This document shows positions 12,916 through 26,780 of a stretch of 64,000 nt of DNA, piece after piece; within the stretch, counting starts at the first letter, position 1; every line of letters begins with the position of its first letter. The notes beneath the pieces are model-generated. The model saw only the letters and a program-made list of their open reading frames with translations. It had not been told where the DNA came from and ran no database searches. This DNA comes from Terebella lapidaria (lineage: Eukaryota; Annelida; Polychaeta; Terebellida; Terebellidae). The DNA lies in NCBI GenBank assembly GCA_949152475.1, contig OX424559.1:14353809-14417808 (forward strand), read 5' to 3'. The position numbers were made by a program, and so were the translations under genes.

Positions 12916-13120
12916 AGCAGCTGCCTTTGAATGTATGCAATATTTTCTTCAAAACTAAATCTTAGTGCAACACATCTAATACAAGATAATAAATCTTTTA
13001 CACAGTGATTTTGACGATTAGACTCCGTCCGAGTTGTCTTTTCATCCGAATCAACACACATTTTATGCCAGTTTTGTTTATAAACAAACGAAGTGTATCC
13101 ATCAAACTCGAATGTAAACA
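12916..13120 (-). pseudogene. Unknown exon-like repeat, copy b
   Basis: The minus strand reads FEFDGYTSFVYKQNWHKMCV, then DSDEKTTRTESNRQNHC, then LRFSFEENIAYIQRQLLQ. It lies 480 bases from copy a in the same orientation, and the flanking DNA is duplicated too (12640-12760 matches 13120-13240). With copy c it forms a large imperfect inverted repeat with arms of about 185 bases and a loop of about 155. Confidence 0.35.
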
Positions 13121-13274
13121 AATGCCCGAATTGGCCTTAAAATTCCACATTGAGTACATTTTCCAGTTTGTATCTGCAAATATGGTGTAGTTATGAGAAA
13201 ATAATCAGTGATATACCGTTTTGTGTGTGGAATTTTCAGTCCATCTTGCATTTTTGCGCTTTGTTTACATCTGC

Positions 13275-13458
13275 GTGTGATGGATATAGTTCGTTTGGTT
13301 ATATACAAAACTAGCATAAACTGTGTGTTGAATCGGATTAAAAGACAACTCGGACGGAGTGTAATCGTCAAAATCAATGTTCACATGTTTTATTATCTTG
13401 TATGAGATGTACAGTTGCACTACGATTTAGTTTTAAAGAAAATATTGCATACATTCGA
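13275..13458 (+). pseudogene. Unknown exon-like repeat, copy c, inverted and with stops
   Basis: The plus strand reads GYSSFGYIQN, stop, HKLCVESD, stop, KTTRTECNRQNQC, then ALRFSFKENIAYIRSQLL. It is the inverted counterpart of copy b, to which it is closest. Two in-frame stops show it is not a working exon. Confidence 0.35.
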
Positions 13459-14018
13459 AGTCAGCTGCTTAAACTGACCCCGTGTACTGGGACCCCCTGT
13501 ATGTAAACTAGTACGCATTCCTTTTCGCACTAGCATTTCTGCTTCTTTGTGATCAAATTCAATTTGGCATAGATTTGGCTTGACAAGAAATATTCTCTGC
13601 GGCCGTGTTGCATTGTGGTTAAATTCATTGTGGGTCAGTTAGGAACGGTCTTTGAACAAATCAGTTGACGTGGCATTGAATAAATTATGGAGTTCGAAAC
13701 TTCCTAATAATCTGATTTTCACTGTAATTGGACAGTAAGAATAGCACACTATGTAGTAGGCCTAGTGAACGCTTCTCAATTGCGATAAATTACCTACTTT
13801 GAGTATTTCGGGATAGTAGCATACTTAAAGAGTAAAACATGTTGGATAACCTTAATAATGCGTAATTTAGAACTCCAGTTGCGTAGTTTAACGAGTGTTA
13901 ACGGCATACAAGTGGCTTATTGTTATGCGTGATCAGCATCTATACATGCTAATGTTTCCATATAAATGTACATTAGTACCATGTGTCTATGTACTGACTA
14001 GTGCAGGAGAAACATAAC

Positions 14019-14119
14019 CACGTGCCTTGCATAAATTCACGCGTGGAGTCCCATTGAGCGTTCTTCAAACCACGTGACATGTATCAATACGCGAGGCCTG
14101 GACTACTTTACAGCACGTG
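14019..14119. promoter_or_regulatory. Three CACGTG E-boxes within 100 bp
   Basis: CACGTG occurs at 14019-14024, 14071-14076 and 14114-14119, spaced 52 and 43 bases apart in unique sequence. bHLH(-zip) factors bind this core; function here is inference. Confidence 0.35.
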
Positions 14120-17100
14120 TCTCCCCAGTGAAGGATTATCCTCAGAGGAGATAACAAAACCTCTCAACGGCATGAGCTGTCTTTCCTCACCGCTCACCTA
14201 TTGATACTAGGCGTAAGGTCATTAGCTACAATGTACGCCAATTTGTATAAAGTTGTTTGCATTAGACGAGGCTTATGTTGGGTAAACACCCGGTGATATA
14301 TAGCCACAATCGAAGCCGCGTGTTTGGTCTGCAGGGAAGGCAGTTCGCTGTCTGCAAATATTATCATTCCGCGACCGTAATTCACCGCATAGAAGCCCAC
14401 TATATTTGCGAAGTGCCTGCGTGCTGCTGCGTTCATTATCTCGCAGGGGATTGGGATAGGAAACCGGGAATTATAACGTCCGTAGCGTTTGCTTTCTGAA
14501 TTACATCAGCCTTTTATGTACCTATATAGTTAACTTAAAAGGTTGAGCACGTAGTTCTTAGGTGATAATGGTACCAGTTCGCCTGTAACTATCTTCATCG
14601 GAATTTTTCCCATCTCTATGAAGGCATATATGCCGTAACGTACGTTACAGTAATGGACGGTAATCGGAGTATCTACAGTGTATTATGGCATATATTAAAG
14701 CGAATGCTTATTCTCGTCAATACAAATAGCATGATTCATCATCAAATGTATTTTCTTACAGAAGTCGTATTTGGCGAACAAGGTTTGATGTTGGGAGAAA
14801 AATAACTGAAAATAGCTGAGAAAAATAATTGAAAATAGCTGAGAGTAATCATGATTTGCAATACAGTGCCGGAAAATTTCAAATTTTGTGCTCCCACATT
14901 GCAATAATAACATGAAACTACTGTCATCTGAAAAGATATAGAGAATAATTTTGGTTGGATTTACTCCACAAATGTCTGAAAGCTCGGGAGACATTTTTTT
15001 AGATAAGTCTCAGTTGCCGAATCAATTTATGATCTGTACTTTGAGTTACCAAATCAGGACGACTCAGTTATCGAATCATCGCCGATATTTATAAATAGGC
15101 ACATCAGTGAAATTTCACATGGAACAGGACAGAATCGCACTAGATTTTTTAAAAAACAAAATCCATCCTAAAAATGCTACGGTAACTGCAGTTACAGAAT
15201 CATGTGTCCCCCAGTGGTAATAGCAGACGATGAAATGTGAATGCCCTGTCTGTGTTGTGTTTCTTCATTCATCAACAATTCCTGCGCAACCTTAGCATGA
15301 AGTCAACACCACTGCCTCTTAATACCAACAATACATGTTTTTATGCGCTTGTGTAAATTAAAAAAAAAATTCATGTACAACAATTCATATTCCACACAGT
15401 ATACACACCAGTATAGCACGTGATCATTTTCCCCCGCGTATTACATAACATACTAAACGTAAGAAAGTCGGCTGTAAAGTAATTAAAAATCCCAAACAGT
15501 GAATAAATTGACTTATGCCAATGGATCACTAATGGATCTATCTCATAATAATGGTTCTTCAAAAAATCCAGAATATACTACTGAATGTAGATCTAAGTAG
15601 ACGCAGAAAATATTACAGGAGTGACATTCGCTTCCCCAAATTTTACCTTATTTGTCAAACTCTGTCAGATATCACGAAGGATATTCGGTCTAACGTCCGC
15701 AATAACAACAAATCATATTCCCCGTCCGTTCTTATCAGATTCCCTCGTCTCCGTGGTGTAAGATCTACGCGAGTACGGAGCAACTTTGGTGCCATGATGT
15801 TAAAGCATAAAACACATTTAGCTTTCCCAAAAGCTAAGCGATTTTATTCCCTTTCCCTAACTCTACCACCAAAGAGGGGAATTTTGATGGGGAATACTCG
15901 AACAACTGGCTATATCTTGATTTGTGTCTAAGGAAAGAAAGGGAAAAAGGCAATTTGTGAGAAGACAGTTTTATCATAGGAATAAAACTATGGCGGGAAA
16001 ATCCGGCATAATCCTGATAGACTGGTTTGTCAGCGGGATAAAAAGCGAGAGTAACACAGTTGGGCTACGGCGAACAACTGTATCTCGTGGATTAAAACGC
16101 CAATCATTACACATTCTTGAAATTTCCCAGCGTGAATTTTTTTTGGGAGAATTATCGAAATTCCTCATCTCGCTTGTGTGCATTTTTAAGCACGAGCCGA
16201 TATTGTAACGCCACAACACAATTTAGGCCACGCGCTTCAACTATTCGCAATATTCCATGGAAAATTCCCCCTTTTGAAGTCCTCTTTCCTACCCCTATCA
16301 AGTTTCTAGGCGATACGAGACAAGGCAGAAAGATCAGGGGGTTGATAAATGGGACTTATATCCCTGGATGAACGTTAATATGAATAATCGGGGCAATAAC
16401 ATCGGATACCCACTAAGTTACGTTTAATACTGCATATTGGGAGGGCGTAGTGTGGACGTATTACTACATTCATGAGCAGTAAACGTAATTGAAACAAATA
16501 TTGGACGTCCTAATACGCTGTTATTATATCTAGGGGAGTAATTATGACTTTGGGGAGGAGGGGGAGTGGGGGGTGCAGGACACTCCATGGAAATTTACAT
16601 CACCAGGTTCAGGAAAGTAATTTTGTTTTCTCTGTACGCACCTAGAAATTGAAATTGTAAACATGATTTTGATGAACCATTTCTTGTGTTTTCACGAGCG
16701 AACACAGAGGGAGAGCCTGAGATTATAATATCCGAGCTCCCAGCCATCGGGCAAGTAATAAAGTTCGGTGGTATCTATAAAACAGATGTATTTTCTGCAT
16801 TTCTGGAATGGTGAGTTTTGTTACTCTGGGGAGCAGTTCTCTCGCATAACGATAACATTTAACATTTTAGTCCGGGCGAGATAAATAATATTTTATCTGC
16901 AGCAGCGCTGAATGTCATGAAGGTGTCAACAGCATTTCTGTTTTATATGGCGGCTCCAGAGCAATTTGCAAAATAACTTGATTATCGTACGTAAAATATT
17001 ATACCGCAAACCCCCGGTATCCATTAGACAATGTGCTTTTTGGCGCGAGCGCCACTTTGTTTCGCACTGGTCTGCAACGACAATGGCACAGAATTGTCGA

Positions 17101-20100
17101 TATTGTTACTGTCCATTTTTGGTATTTTCCCCCTTCTGAGTGTAAATGACACTTCTGTTTTTAGTTAAAGCTGAGTACCACTTAGTTACCGGCGATTGTT
17201 ACAAACACCGCGATCAAAATGGTCCTTCGGCGCGACAATAATGTGTATCAAATTCATGCGCGCAAATTTGATAATAGCCAAAACATGTATTCTCAATTAA
17301 ATTAAATTGGTCTCGGCGTTATGCTCAAATATTGTTGAACGCTGGTCGCCTGATCAAGTGTCTGTCTCTGTTGTCCCGCCAGTGGCCGTTTGCCAGACGA
17401 GAATGCCGTAGCGTCATATTTCGCTCCTGTTAAGTGGATTGAAGGGCAAAACGAGAAAACACAGTGACCTTAAATTTGAAGCAGACGTCAGTCGCCAAAC
17501 CTAGAAATGGCAGCCGCGAGCAATCGGTCAATAAATGTCAGTTGGTTTTCATTTTCTTTCAAACTGCGGCGGTTGCCGGTTCCAGAGCCTGATATCCCGC
17601 CCAAGGCCCCGGTGTTATGCTGCAAGTGTCAATGTGTGGTGACAGCGTAATATAAAACCCGATCAAGCTCCAGAACGTAAGTCATCAAATATGCATTAGT
17701 TTCGAATCAACAGGCGAAGTAGCGTGAATTAGTTTCGTACGAATTTACGGAGCTTTTGGCGGTTTTCTATTCACGTGGAGACTCGTGGAGAACTTAGCGG
17801 GAGGAGGGGGGGGGGGGGAGAAAAAAGCGATAGTCGCAGACAAACAAGGTGATCCACGTGTGAACATGGAAGGGCCATCCACTAAAGATGGAACATGTCG
17901 TGACTTTGAACGATTACGCCATAGCTTTCTAACGATTTTCGCTCCTTAAGGTTTGGGTTTTAATGGAAAACTTGACAAATTCTTTGCGCTAGCTGTCCCC
18001 TCCGAGCTAGCTATACGCGCTACCTCTCGAGCTAGAGCCCTCAGACGGCGGGGAAACGGTTTTTGTCAATTTCCGTTCATGCTTGTCGGTAGATGGGCGA
18101 TAATGAGAAACATATTGGCCGCGTGACCTTTGCATGGCACAGAATAAATCACGGATCTCGCGGCGGCGGGACACGGTTTTTGTGTGTCGCTGCTGGCTAT
18201 ATCACTGGCCGCATGATGCAGAGAGTACTAATTACCGGCACGTTGCGTACGGATAAAACCCACGTATAGAGCATCATAACAAGTGCCTTAACAAGGTTGA
18301 TTTGCGTTAGTAGCTTGTAAAGAATATTTTCCGTGTGAAGTCAGTTTGCACTGCATGCCTTGTCACGTACAAACGTACGGCAACGTTGATGCAACATGCG
18401 TCAAAAGGCAATCGTATTGTGAACTGCAAAACCCTGAACCTAATTTCATTAACGTGCCTCACTAGAAGCCTTTACCATGTCATATTTGACGCTGTGTGTA
18501 GAATCTAATGTGGCCATAGTAAGTTATTCACTATTCGGTGAATAAATTAGGAATGAAATGTGATTAAATTTCTTTACTGATTGGATAAAGTTTTTATTTA
18601 AATGTAGATACATTCTACGCTATGGATGCAGGCCTTTATGAACAGTTTCATGCACATACACACACATGGTCAGTATAAAAATTTAACCAGGCATAGCATT
18701 GTATTCGGCACCCATTGGACTTGTATATATGAACACAATACATGTATGATATCATATAAATTCTTACTCCTAAACGCTTGAATGGGAGCATGTACGCATT
18801 ACATTCATTTGCTAGAAATGCAAGTCAACGCATGCAGTATACAGGACCGGACAAGTACAGGATCAGGGGAAAAAATCTGAGAGAAAACCAATTTAGAGGG
18901 AATGAACAAATTGCCAGTCCGCTCCGCAATGGTTGTTTTATGCCCGTTGCCAATCCTAATTGTACAAGCATTCTATTACACTGTCTGGAACATTGCCTAT
19001 CAGAGCTCTTTCGTATCAGTGCTTGCCGCAGGCTTCAAAGGTGATCAGGAATTTCAAGGCGACACGCGTGTGAATGAAGCCAGTGGGGGTTAGTTAGCGA
19101 AAAAAAAATACCACCAAGTTTGGCCTTATTTGAAACAGGTGTCGTTTACAAGGTTTGAAGTTGTCCGCAACATTATCTGCCTTTAATTTTGCCCGGTTGC
19201 TATGTACACATTCGTTTGAGTCACGTGGTCAACTGTTGCCATGAGGAAATATGCATAAATATGCCTTTCGACTAGGAATTCGGACATAGCAACGCCAAGT
19301 GTTGAACCCAGGAGGACCACTCATTCTCTGGCTACAATCTACTGATGGATACCACTGTTCGGCTTCGGAGCAAGTCGGCAAACATCGGCGAAGTTCGTAG
19401 AAATTCGGAACGGCTTGTTTTACTGCGGCGGCATTACCACTCAATCAAGGGTAATCCGTTCTGTAAATTCGTTTGATACTTCCCAAAGAAGGATTTGGAA
19501 CGCGTGCGAGCGAATCCGTTTACGATAACGCAGTATGCCTAAAATAACAGTAAAATAATGGAAACTGTCCGTGTGTTCCACCTCGGATAACAACAATTTC
19601 TGACGCGTGCAACAGGCTAAATAGAGACCGCAAGAGTAATAATCCGACAAGGATGGCGTCGCTTCCTGTGCACGGCATCTGCCGCTGACAATTCCACACG
19701 CGCATTCCACGCGCTCCCGAAGTGGTGGAGCCTTTTCCACCATGCTTGAAACAAGGTCCGTAATGGGCGAAAAAAAAGCAGACACGCATTCTCAAAGACA
19801 AGGTAGAAAAGCCGGTTAAGTAGAGAGTAGGCTATGACGCTTTCTGCGGTGTGATTTGTGTATTTCGTGATTTTTCTTAGTGCCTTCGCGCTTTTTGTTC
19901 TAGCGCATTACCTGGCCATCCGAAGCAAGTAACTTCGTGTTCACGGGAAGATCCGATTCTTTGGGGTTTTTTTTCCCGACAAGCATATTTTCTTGTGAGT
20001 TACGCTTATCTTGGGAACTTTTCTGCCCTTTATTCTTGTTCTGAAGTCAAAGGGGCCACGGTGGAGTGTCCTTCTTAAAGGGTGCTCTATATCTTGCTCG

Positions 20101-20997
20101 GGTCCAGGAGAGAAACACTTCACACGCGTCATATCTAGTGGGATGTCTTTTTAATATTATTTCTCAAGTCACGCGAACACGTCGCCATGCATATATGTAT
20201 GTTGATTAGTATGATAATAAAATAGGGTATATTTTTTGGACCATTTCAGGTGAAATAGTCAGGCGAGTTGCATTCTAGTTGGGCTTAAATGTGAGAAAGA
20301 AAAACAAAACAATATCCCATGGGTATTGCACCGTGGGATAAACCACATTTCATCCACCAGGTTTTCGTTATTGTTATGCCAGGTGCCCCTGACTGGTGTC
20401 AGTCCGCATTTTATCGGCATTTCGAAATCTCGATAAATAGCGAACTGCAACTTGAGGATTTCTTTTTTCCTGGTTGTCTCATCGTCTTTCGTCGCCACTG
20501 ACAAGGGCCGGGGTCTCAAGACGGACAGAGGAACCTTCCACGGGACAATAACACGAGCTCTTGTCTTATCTCGGTCTAGGAAGAGAGCACCGTGATGAGT
20601 GATAACGCTAGATGACGGAGTGAGAGCCTTGGGCGCTCGGGACACATCGGGAAACGTCTCATTTCCGCCGTGACAGACACACAACTCCGCCGGCTCCCGA
20701 TTAACCGATTAACTGCCCATTCAGTTTGACATTTCTTGTCACCTTTGATTATTCTGCCACTACGGAGATAACATATTCGCCACAGACAACGGGTATTGAG
20801 AATTTCAGAGATGAAGGTCAACCTGGAAACCCTGTTCTCAAAAATCGCTGAGTTACGATATAGTACCAGCTCCGTTCAATAGATACCATCTCTAGACAAC
20901 AGAATAAAGAAATTAAGGGTTTTATTGTCTCATATTCTTCTGTGAAAATTTTTCGTTTAGTTCATTGCATCAATCTGCTTGAACGATCAGGAATTAA

Positions 20998-21076
20998 ACG
21001 TCACGTCGACAGATCAGCTAACGATTCGTGACGTTAGGACGAAGCATATGACGTCATCAAGAGAAGTGCGACGTCA
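20998..21076. promoter_or_regulatory. Cluster of CRE/ATF-like sites
   Basis: Four ACGTCA/TGACGT-type sites in 80 bp: ACGTCACG at 20998, TGACGTTA at 21029, a perfect TGACGTCA at 21049-21056 and CGACGTCA at 21069-21076. The surrounding sequence is unique. CREB/ATF binding is an inference from the motif. Confidence 0.4.
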
Positions 21077-23989
21077 CTCGGAGACCGCCACAGACGGTGA
21101 GACTTCTGCAAAGCCCGGATGTTGACTGGTTTTGCAAAGTATCACAGCCTGTGGCGCTCTCTACTGGCTCCAGTTATATCAACAAGGATACTAATTATAA
21201 CAATGGTAATAACAGTTTTTTTATTGCATATAAATCACATGGTAATAAGTCACTTCTAGCATCCTGCCGTTATGAATATTTATCCACGATGCAATATCAT
21301 TAATATCGCCTGGTTCACCCCAAGACGGCATGTTCCGTTGCAGCGTTCAACCCATAACATATTTATATTCCTAATACGACAACAGGGCAACCTTTGCAGT
21401 TCCATGAATTGAGGGAACTGGATTGTAAATCCCCGTGTCGACTTCAAGACTATTTTCGACAAAATTTACGATTTCCTTGGAAGGTTTTGTACGGGCTTAC
21501 TACGGTGTTTCTACTGCGAAGTCGGAAGTCTGTAAGCGTTTCTTTGAAACCAAATCTGATTGTTAAGTTTTGCTCGTCGGACTAAATTAGTCTCTTGAGG
21601 GTGAAATTTCCACCATGATTCCCGCAGCTCGACCCGTGGTTAATGCAGTGGACATGTTTTGTTTTATTTACTCCCACCATGAGGCATCAGAAGTGCGGCA
21701 GTCAACGCGCCTAGAATATTTTGTTCGCTCAGTTGCTTAATCAGACCATATGATGCAAGAACGGTGCGCTAATTAGATGAGCGGATCCAGTTCCATGTAT
21801 ATATTACAAAACACCAGTGACATATCAGTCCAGCGCCCCTATCCAGCCTATGTCTGTTCTATTTCCCGGTAAGAGTCCGAACCTATTATCACGGTGTCAC
21901 TGTCAATTTCTCCCCCAATACGTCTGAAAGCCCATCAGGCAATCCGCGCTGTAACTACGATAGCTTCCTGTCGCCGACTTTGGGTTGGCGAATCACGGCA
22001 CCTCGGCTTTATTGTTTAGAAATATTCGCTGATAGAGTCGCCGAAACTTTATTGATAAACGAGAGAACTTGAGCGACCTTGTGACAACATACTACGTTAT
22101 TTTGACCCGTCATTGTCCCCGAGTCGAATATACTCAAAACACCGACCTGAAATGATATCTCGACGATAATGGCCAGGGTTCTACTCCGGGTGGTTCCGAG
22201 TGTTATCCAGTGCTACGTCAAAGTGTTGCTATTGGAGATTATTTGCATCCGGAATTTAGGACCTCCCGCGGGCGTTATGCCAATTATCACGTTAGACCGG
22301 ACGCTTTTATTTGTGGTTGGGGCTTGACAATAGTTTAGAGAAAAGGGACTCTTGGCGTGGTGGAAATCTCCCGTACGTCAATTCAACATAACTCACTGAC
22401 TTGGAGGCTATTGAGCTCGTAACCAAGCTAAATTGAGACAGGGAATTAGTTTTATCTAGCTCTAGATTTTAACGGAGCTTCAATGCGGCTGTTTGTATTT
22501 TGCGGCTTGGGGGAAATTGTGTTGTGACCTGGAACGATTTGTGATCACGTTGGTTCATCAACTTTAGGATTGGAATCATCGAGTGAGCAAATTGACAAGT
22601 TATGAACTGACATTTCCACCTTGGCAGTTCTGACCTTAGAAATCATAAAATACTTCCAGGACACATGAGCTGGGAAGATAACATCACAACAAACGGTCGC
22701 TTAAAGAACCCCTTATCATACATCATTTGTTTGCAGGATCGATAATACGAAATAATACTTGAGTTTTCAAGATCTATAAACATTACTCAGAGAACTGTTT
22801 ATACGTGTATTTGGCTTGATTTATATGGTCAAGACTGTATTGGTATCACAATCGTTCAATGATGTGTGGTGGATATTTCAGTTAAATGAATCAACACATA
22901 ACGACATACAGACATGCACTTTAATTACTGTTGATCTGCAGCCTGCACTTTATCCTACAAAACACTACAAAACATCTAAAAACTATTTCCCTCCCTTTAT
23001 GAAATTCAAATAATGCAATCATTTATCCCACGAGTTGTTCAATGACCAGGATCCATGAAAAACGGCTCATAATAAACCCCGGCACAACATCAAGTGCTCC
23101 ATCATCACGGCCTCACCAACTAGTGCATCCTGGTGACTCTTAGTGTCGCTACAATGGGCCGGAGACGCGGTAATTATCGGCCAATGACACGTGACCTGTC
23201 ATGGACATGTTTCCAATCAGTCACACAACGAGTACTCCCGAGAGCTCGCGCGAGCAAATCAACAAGCCCAAGATTAATAGACTCGATAGTACTGGTCAGG
23301 CCTCGTGGAATTCATTAATAGCATAGGTCGATCATAATTGCATAGCAACAATGACAGAAAGCATTACACTCTTCGGCTCACTCACATTGAGAACACTCGT
23401 ACTATTTACTACAGCGATATTAGGGAGAGGAAAAATGGGTTGAAATATCGGTATATTCCGTTTTGTATTATTTCTGAAGAAGAATAGCGTTGATTCTTTG
23501 GAATGCCTATCGTTTATTCCCGTTACTTATTGCCGTTTGATCGAAGTCTATTTGGAGACAGAGATTGGATAAATGGGATTCGCTTCATTACCCAGAATCC
23601 CCTCTGACAGGAAGTGGATACCTCGCGATGTTCCCGTGTATTTGTCTAATTGATTCACTCTTGGTAAAACACGCACTAATTTGCCGGATGATTGATATGT
23701 CCCCGTTACGCCGTCATCAGTCAGTTCGGAATAGGGTGCATCTATTTATGGCATGACGGGAGGTATGTATCAGGCACGCAAACGGGAAATATATTGCGGG
23801 ATTAAACTTTTTCAAACATGGTCATGTCCTGATGACCCTTGTTGTTGTGGTTTGCATGTGTGTGTGTGGAGGGGGGGGGGGGGGGAGAGGAATTAACGTA
23901 CCTTTGCAAATAATGAATAATGAAATCAATCAATAATAATAATAATAATTTGACGTTCTCTCCCGCTGCACTGTCACTATTCATATAGT

Positions 23990-26780
23990 ATCCGTCCATT
24001 CCTTCTCTGATTTAATATCGTAAATTTATAAAGTATAAAGTATACTAATATTTATACGTCGAATATTTCAGTCACATTTGTCATTCTTGTAATGTATAAT
24101 ATATGGCCAAATTGCTGAAAAAATACATCGAAGGAGGCAAGAAAGGGGGGGGGGGGAGAAACAGAGACGAATAACGGAAATCCCAAGATAATTCTTCTCC
24201 TAGGCACCAAAACTAATACATGGGGAGAGAAACGACTTTTTATCTGGCTACCCTAGAGACACGATGCCTTTAATGGAAAGCCATTTGTTGCTTTCTATTG
24301 TATCCAATTATTGGAAATCGTTCGGGGTGAAACATTCATCCATTTATCTCTAGAGGGATGTTCACGACCAACGCTTGGACGCTTGGACGTTAAAATGGTG
24401 TTGTCTGATCCCTGGTATCTTTGATATTCGTACTTTTGTTCAAAATCGGCCATTTGCAACACCAATCGCTGTTGTGAATAGCGTTAATGTGAGGCATGGG
24501 AATGGAGAAGATTTTGTGATGAATGTTATGGGATGTCTGGCCTAAGTCAGATTCATTGAATTGATCCAGTTTTTTTTTAGATTTACCATGCGAGCTCGCT
24601 AGTTATCCTCCAAATATTCCTCGAACACATACTTACAACACATACAATACCAAAACAAGCAGAAATAGTTTCAGCTGGAAAGCCTCACGTTTTCAACTTT
24701 TGGACAAAATAGGGAATTTTGGTCACAAGACCTTGCCTTGACAAGGAATGAGGTTAATTTTATAATATTTTGCGTGCACAAAACATTTGTTTATCTCTAC
24801 AAGTCTATAATATCTCTGACATCCCCACATGTTCCCGAAGCGGCTTCACAGACAAGCATCATCAGGCTTCACAATGCGGTTTTGTATGTTGAGAAAAAAT
24901 TGTCACCCAGAATTCGCGATTTCGGACGAAAATGGAGAATCATTGAGTACGGCCATCTGTTATACACCAAATGATCAGGAATTGGCCGAAGAAAAATACA
25001 GAAATCGTTAGAAAAATTAATCTTGACAACTGCAGTTTTTCTCGTTGCCACGGCAATTGTTTCTATCCGATTTTGAGCAAATTCGAGGAAGACCTAGCCG
25101 CTTTATACCCATAACTTTCTGGTCGATTGGACCGCTCCTCTTCCAGATATGCACTTGGACAGAAAAGCGGGGCGAGGGTAACAATACAATACATCTAGGC
25201 GTTTAGGACCGTGAAAAATGCATTCAATGAAACAAACAAGATTTATATTGGCAAACATGGCGAATATTCCGTGAGATAAGACAAATAAAATGATATAATA
25301 CGATCCATGGTATGGCCTCGAGCACCCTGACTTTTTCATGTCGTAGTCGATCCACCAAAAGGCAGACTACACACGAAGTCAAATCTGCCAATAACACAAG
25401 ACGGATTATATTGTCTTTGTCAAAACTGGTGGAGAAACTGGTCAGAAGTACTGCGATATATCAAAGTGAAACACAATTTTATTGTTATAGATATGCGCCG
25501 ATGTTTGGAACGAATGATAGAATGAATTTGTTTTTAAAAAACGTGTACCAATGTTCGTTATTGTGGATTCATAGAACCAGTCTATAATTCAATGGTGATA
25601 TTTTATCGCTAATAAATATCATACTGAAGCCAAGAGGAATCAGCTTACAGTGTTGGTAATTTTTTGGTGTCAAAATATTGTGTGTTGATGAAGTAGCAAT
25701 GCACACACAGAAAACTCCACAAAAATATGTAGCACATTAGTCACCGGTAACTGCCTCTTGGTGAACAATAGTGCCCTCGAACTACGTCACATTGAATATA
25801 TTTGCTCGAGTCGAGCCCACAATTAAAATAAGACAGGGCCCGTCATAACAAAGGGGATTTAAAGTGGAAAAAATCGTATTCGTCGAGTTTCACACAACTG
25901 CTATATATTCACACGATCTACTGTGGGAAATGTAACAGGAAGTAACCGCATTGTTTCGTCATGCCCTTTATGAGGTGCCATCGATTGCCATTGACTCAAG
26001 AGATTCATATCGTTATCTTCCTTTTATGATAATTACTCCGATTCTAGCTTGTGCGGGCACAGGTCAATCCTTTTATAGTATAAATAGGGGACGATGAAAA
26101 GGTAGCGCATCTTATGGGGTCCCTTGGTGCATTATGTGTGGGCTATACACAGAATCGTAATGCAGCAAACAACACAATGCACGCTTGGAGTGGAAACTAT
26201 TTCCTCCTGTAATCTGTCAAGACCCACCTAGAAGCCCAAGGTGAAGAATTCTTCACTAAAGCAATGAATGGAAGGACAGTACCCCTGACAAAAAGATGTA
26301 ACAAGGCTGTTCCATTTACCGGTTCGTACCGACTGAGACCTCTCGTAGGATAATCCGGTTTACACTCAGGTGTTACGATCACTGTTCCACCCAGGTAATG
26401 CGTGCACAATGGACATAGCGAATGACAATGTCTTCAAGGCAACTGGGGATTCCAAATGACCATAGAAAGGTTACTTGATAATATATGCTGTACCGTGGTG
26501 ATAAGTAGTGATAAATAAGTATATTTCAATTAAATTATTGGCACTATTGAAACAAATATTTAAAATATACCAAGGTCATTGTCGTCAGAAGACAACACTG
26601 AAACACAATTTGAAATGTTGGTTGTGTCTGGTAATGATCAGGCATAAATAAAAGGACAAATGGCGTCTGAAACATTCCCTCTTATTAAACATTGATAGGT
26701 TCTCTCATTCCTTCCATAGCCATGTGGTATCATCGAGTCGTTAGTAGGGAAGACTGCAAATCATAATGTGATGGATATAT
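23990..26780. repeat. Family B tandem duplication, unit 1
   Basis: Starts at CGTCCATTCCTTCTC and aligns at about 90% or better by eye with unit 2 over its whole length. The matching start in unit 2 is at 26782, giving a tandem period of about 2.79 kb. Contents in order: G-run at 24147; an open plus-strand block 24829-25011; an open 91-codon block 25312-25587; a TATA box at 26079; a micro-ORF 26114-26212; a second open block on either strand to about 26410. No recognised domain. Confidence 0.88.
26079..26212 (+). other. Family B unit 1: TATA box and 32-codon micro-ORF
   Basis: TATAAATA at 26079-26086 is followed 35 bases from its start by an ATG opening a 32-codon frame (26114-26212) that begins MGSLGALCVGYTQ and ends GNYFLL before TAA. 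The same box, spacing, ATG and stop occur in units 2 and 3. Downstream of the TAA the same frame is open for 46 more codons in all three units. The minus strand (26197-26409) is open too, so coding on either strand is unproven. Confidence 0.3.

Larger units (their letters stand above)
13460..23988. other. ~10.5 kb of unique, relatively GC-rich DNA; no supportable gene
   Basis: No tandem duplications, no recognisable transposon and no convincing coding sequence. Open frames up to 141 codons (for example minus strand 20259-20684, plus 15551-15931) have no recognisable motifs. Short palindromic sites cluster at 14019-14119 (E-boxes) and 20998-21076 (CRE-like). G-runs occur at 17807-17819 and 23870-23886. 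This contrast with the repeat-rich flanks would fit an intron or intergenic regulatory region of a neighbouring gene, but that is inference. Confidence 0.5.

Noticed and set aside
15551-16371. Run of overlapping ORFs on both strands as a multi-exon gene
   Set aside because: Basic, low-information composition, no motif, no consistent splice sites.
20259-20684. 141-codon minus-strand ORF as a gene
   Set aside because: No recognisable domain, overlapping frames of similar length on both strands, and no paralogue. Length is within chance for a GC-richer stretch.
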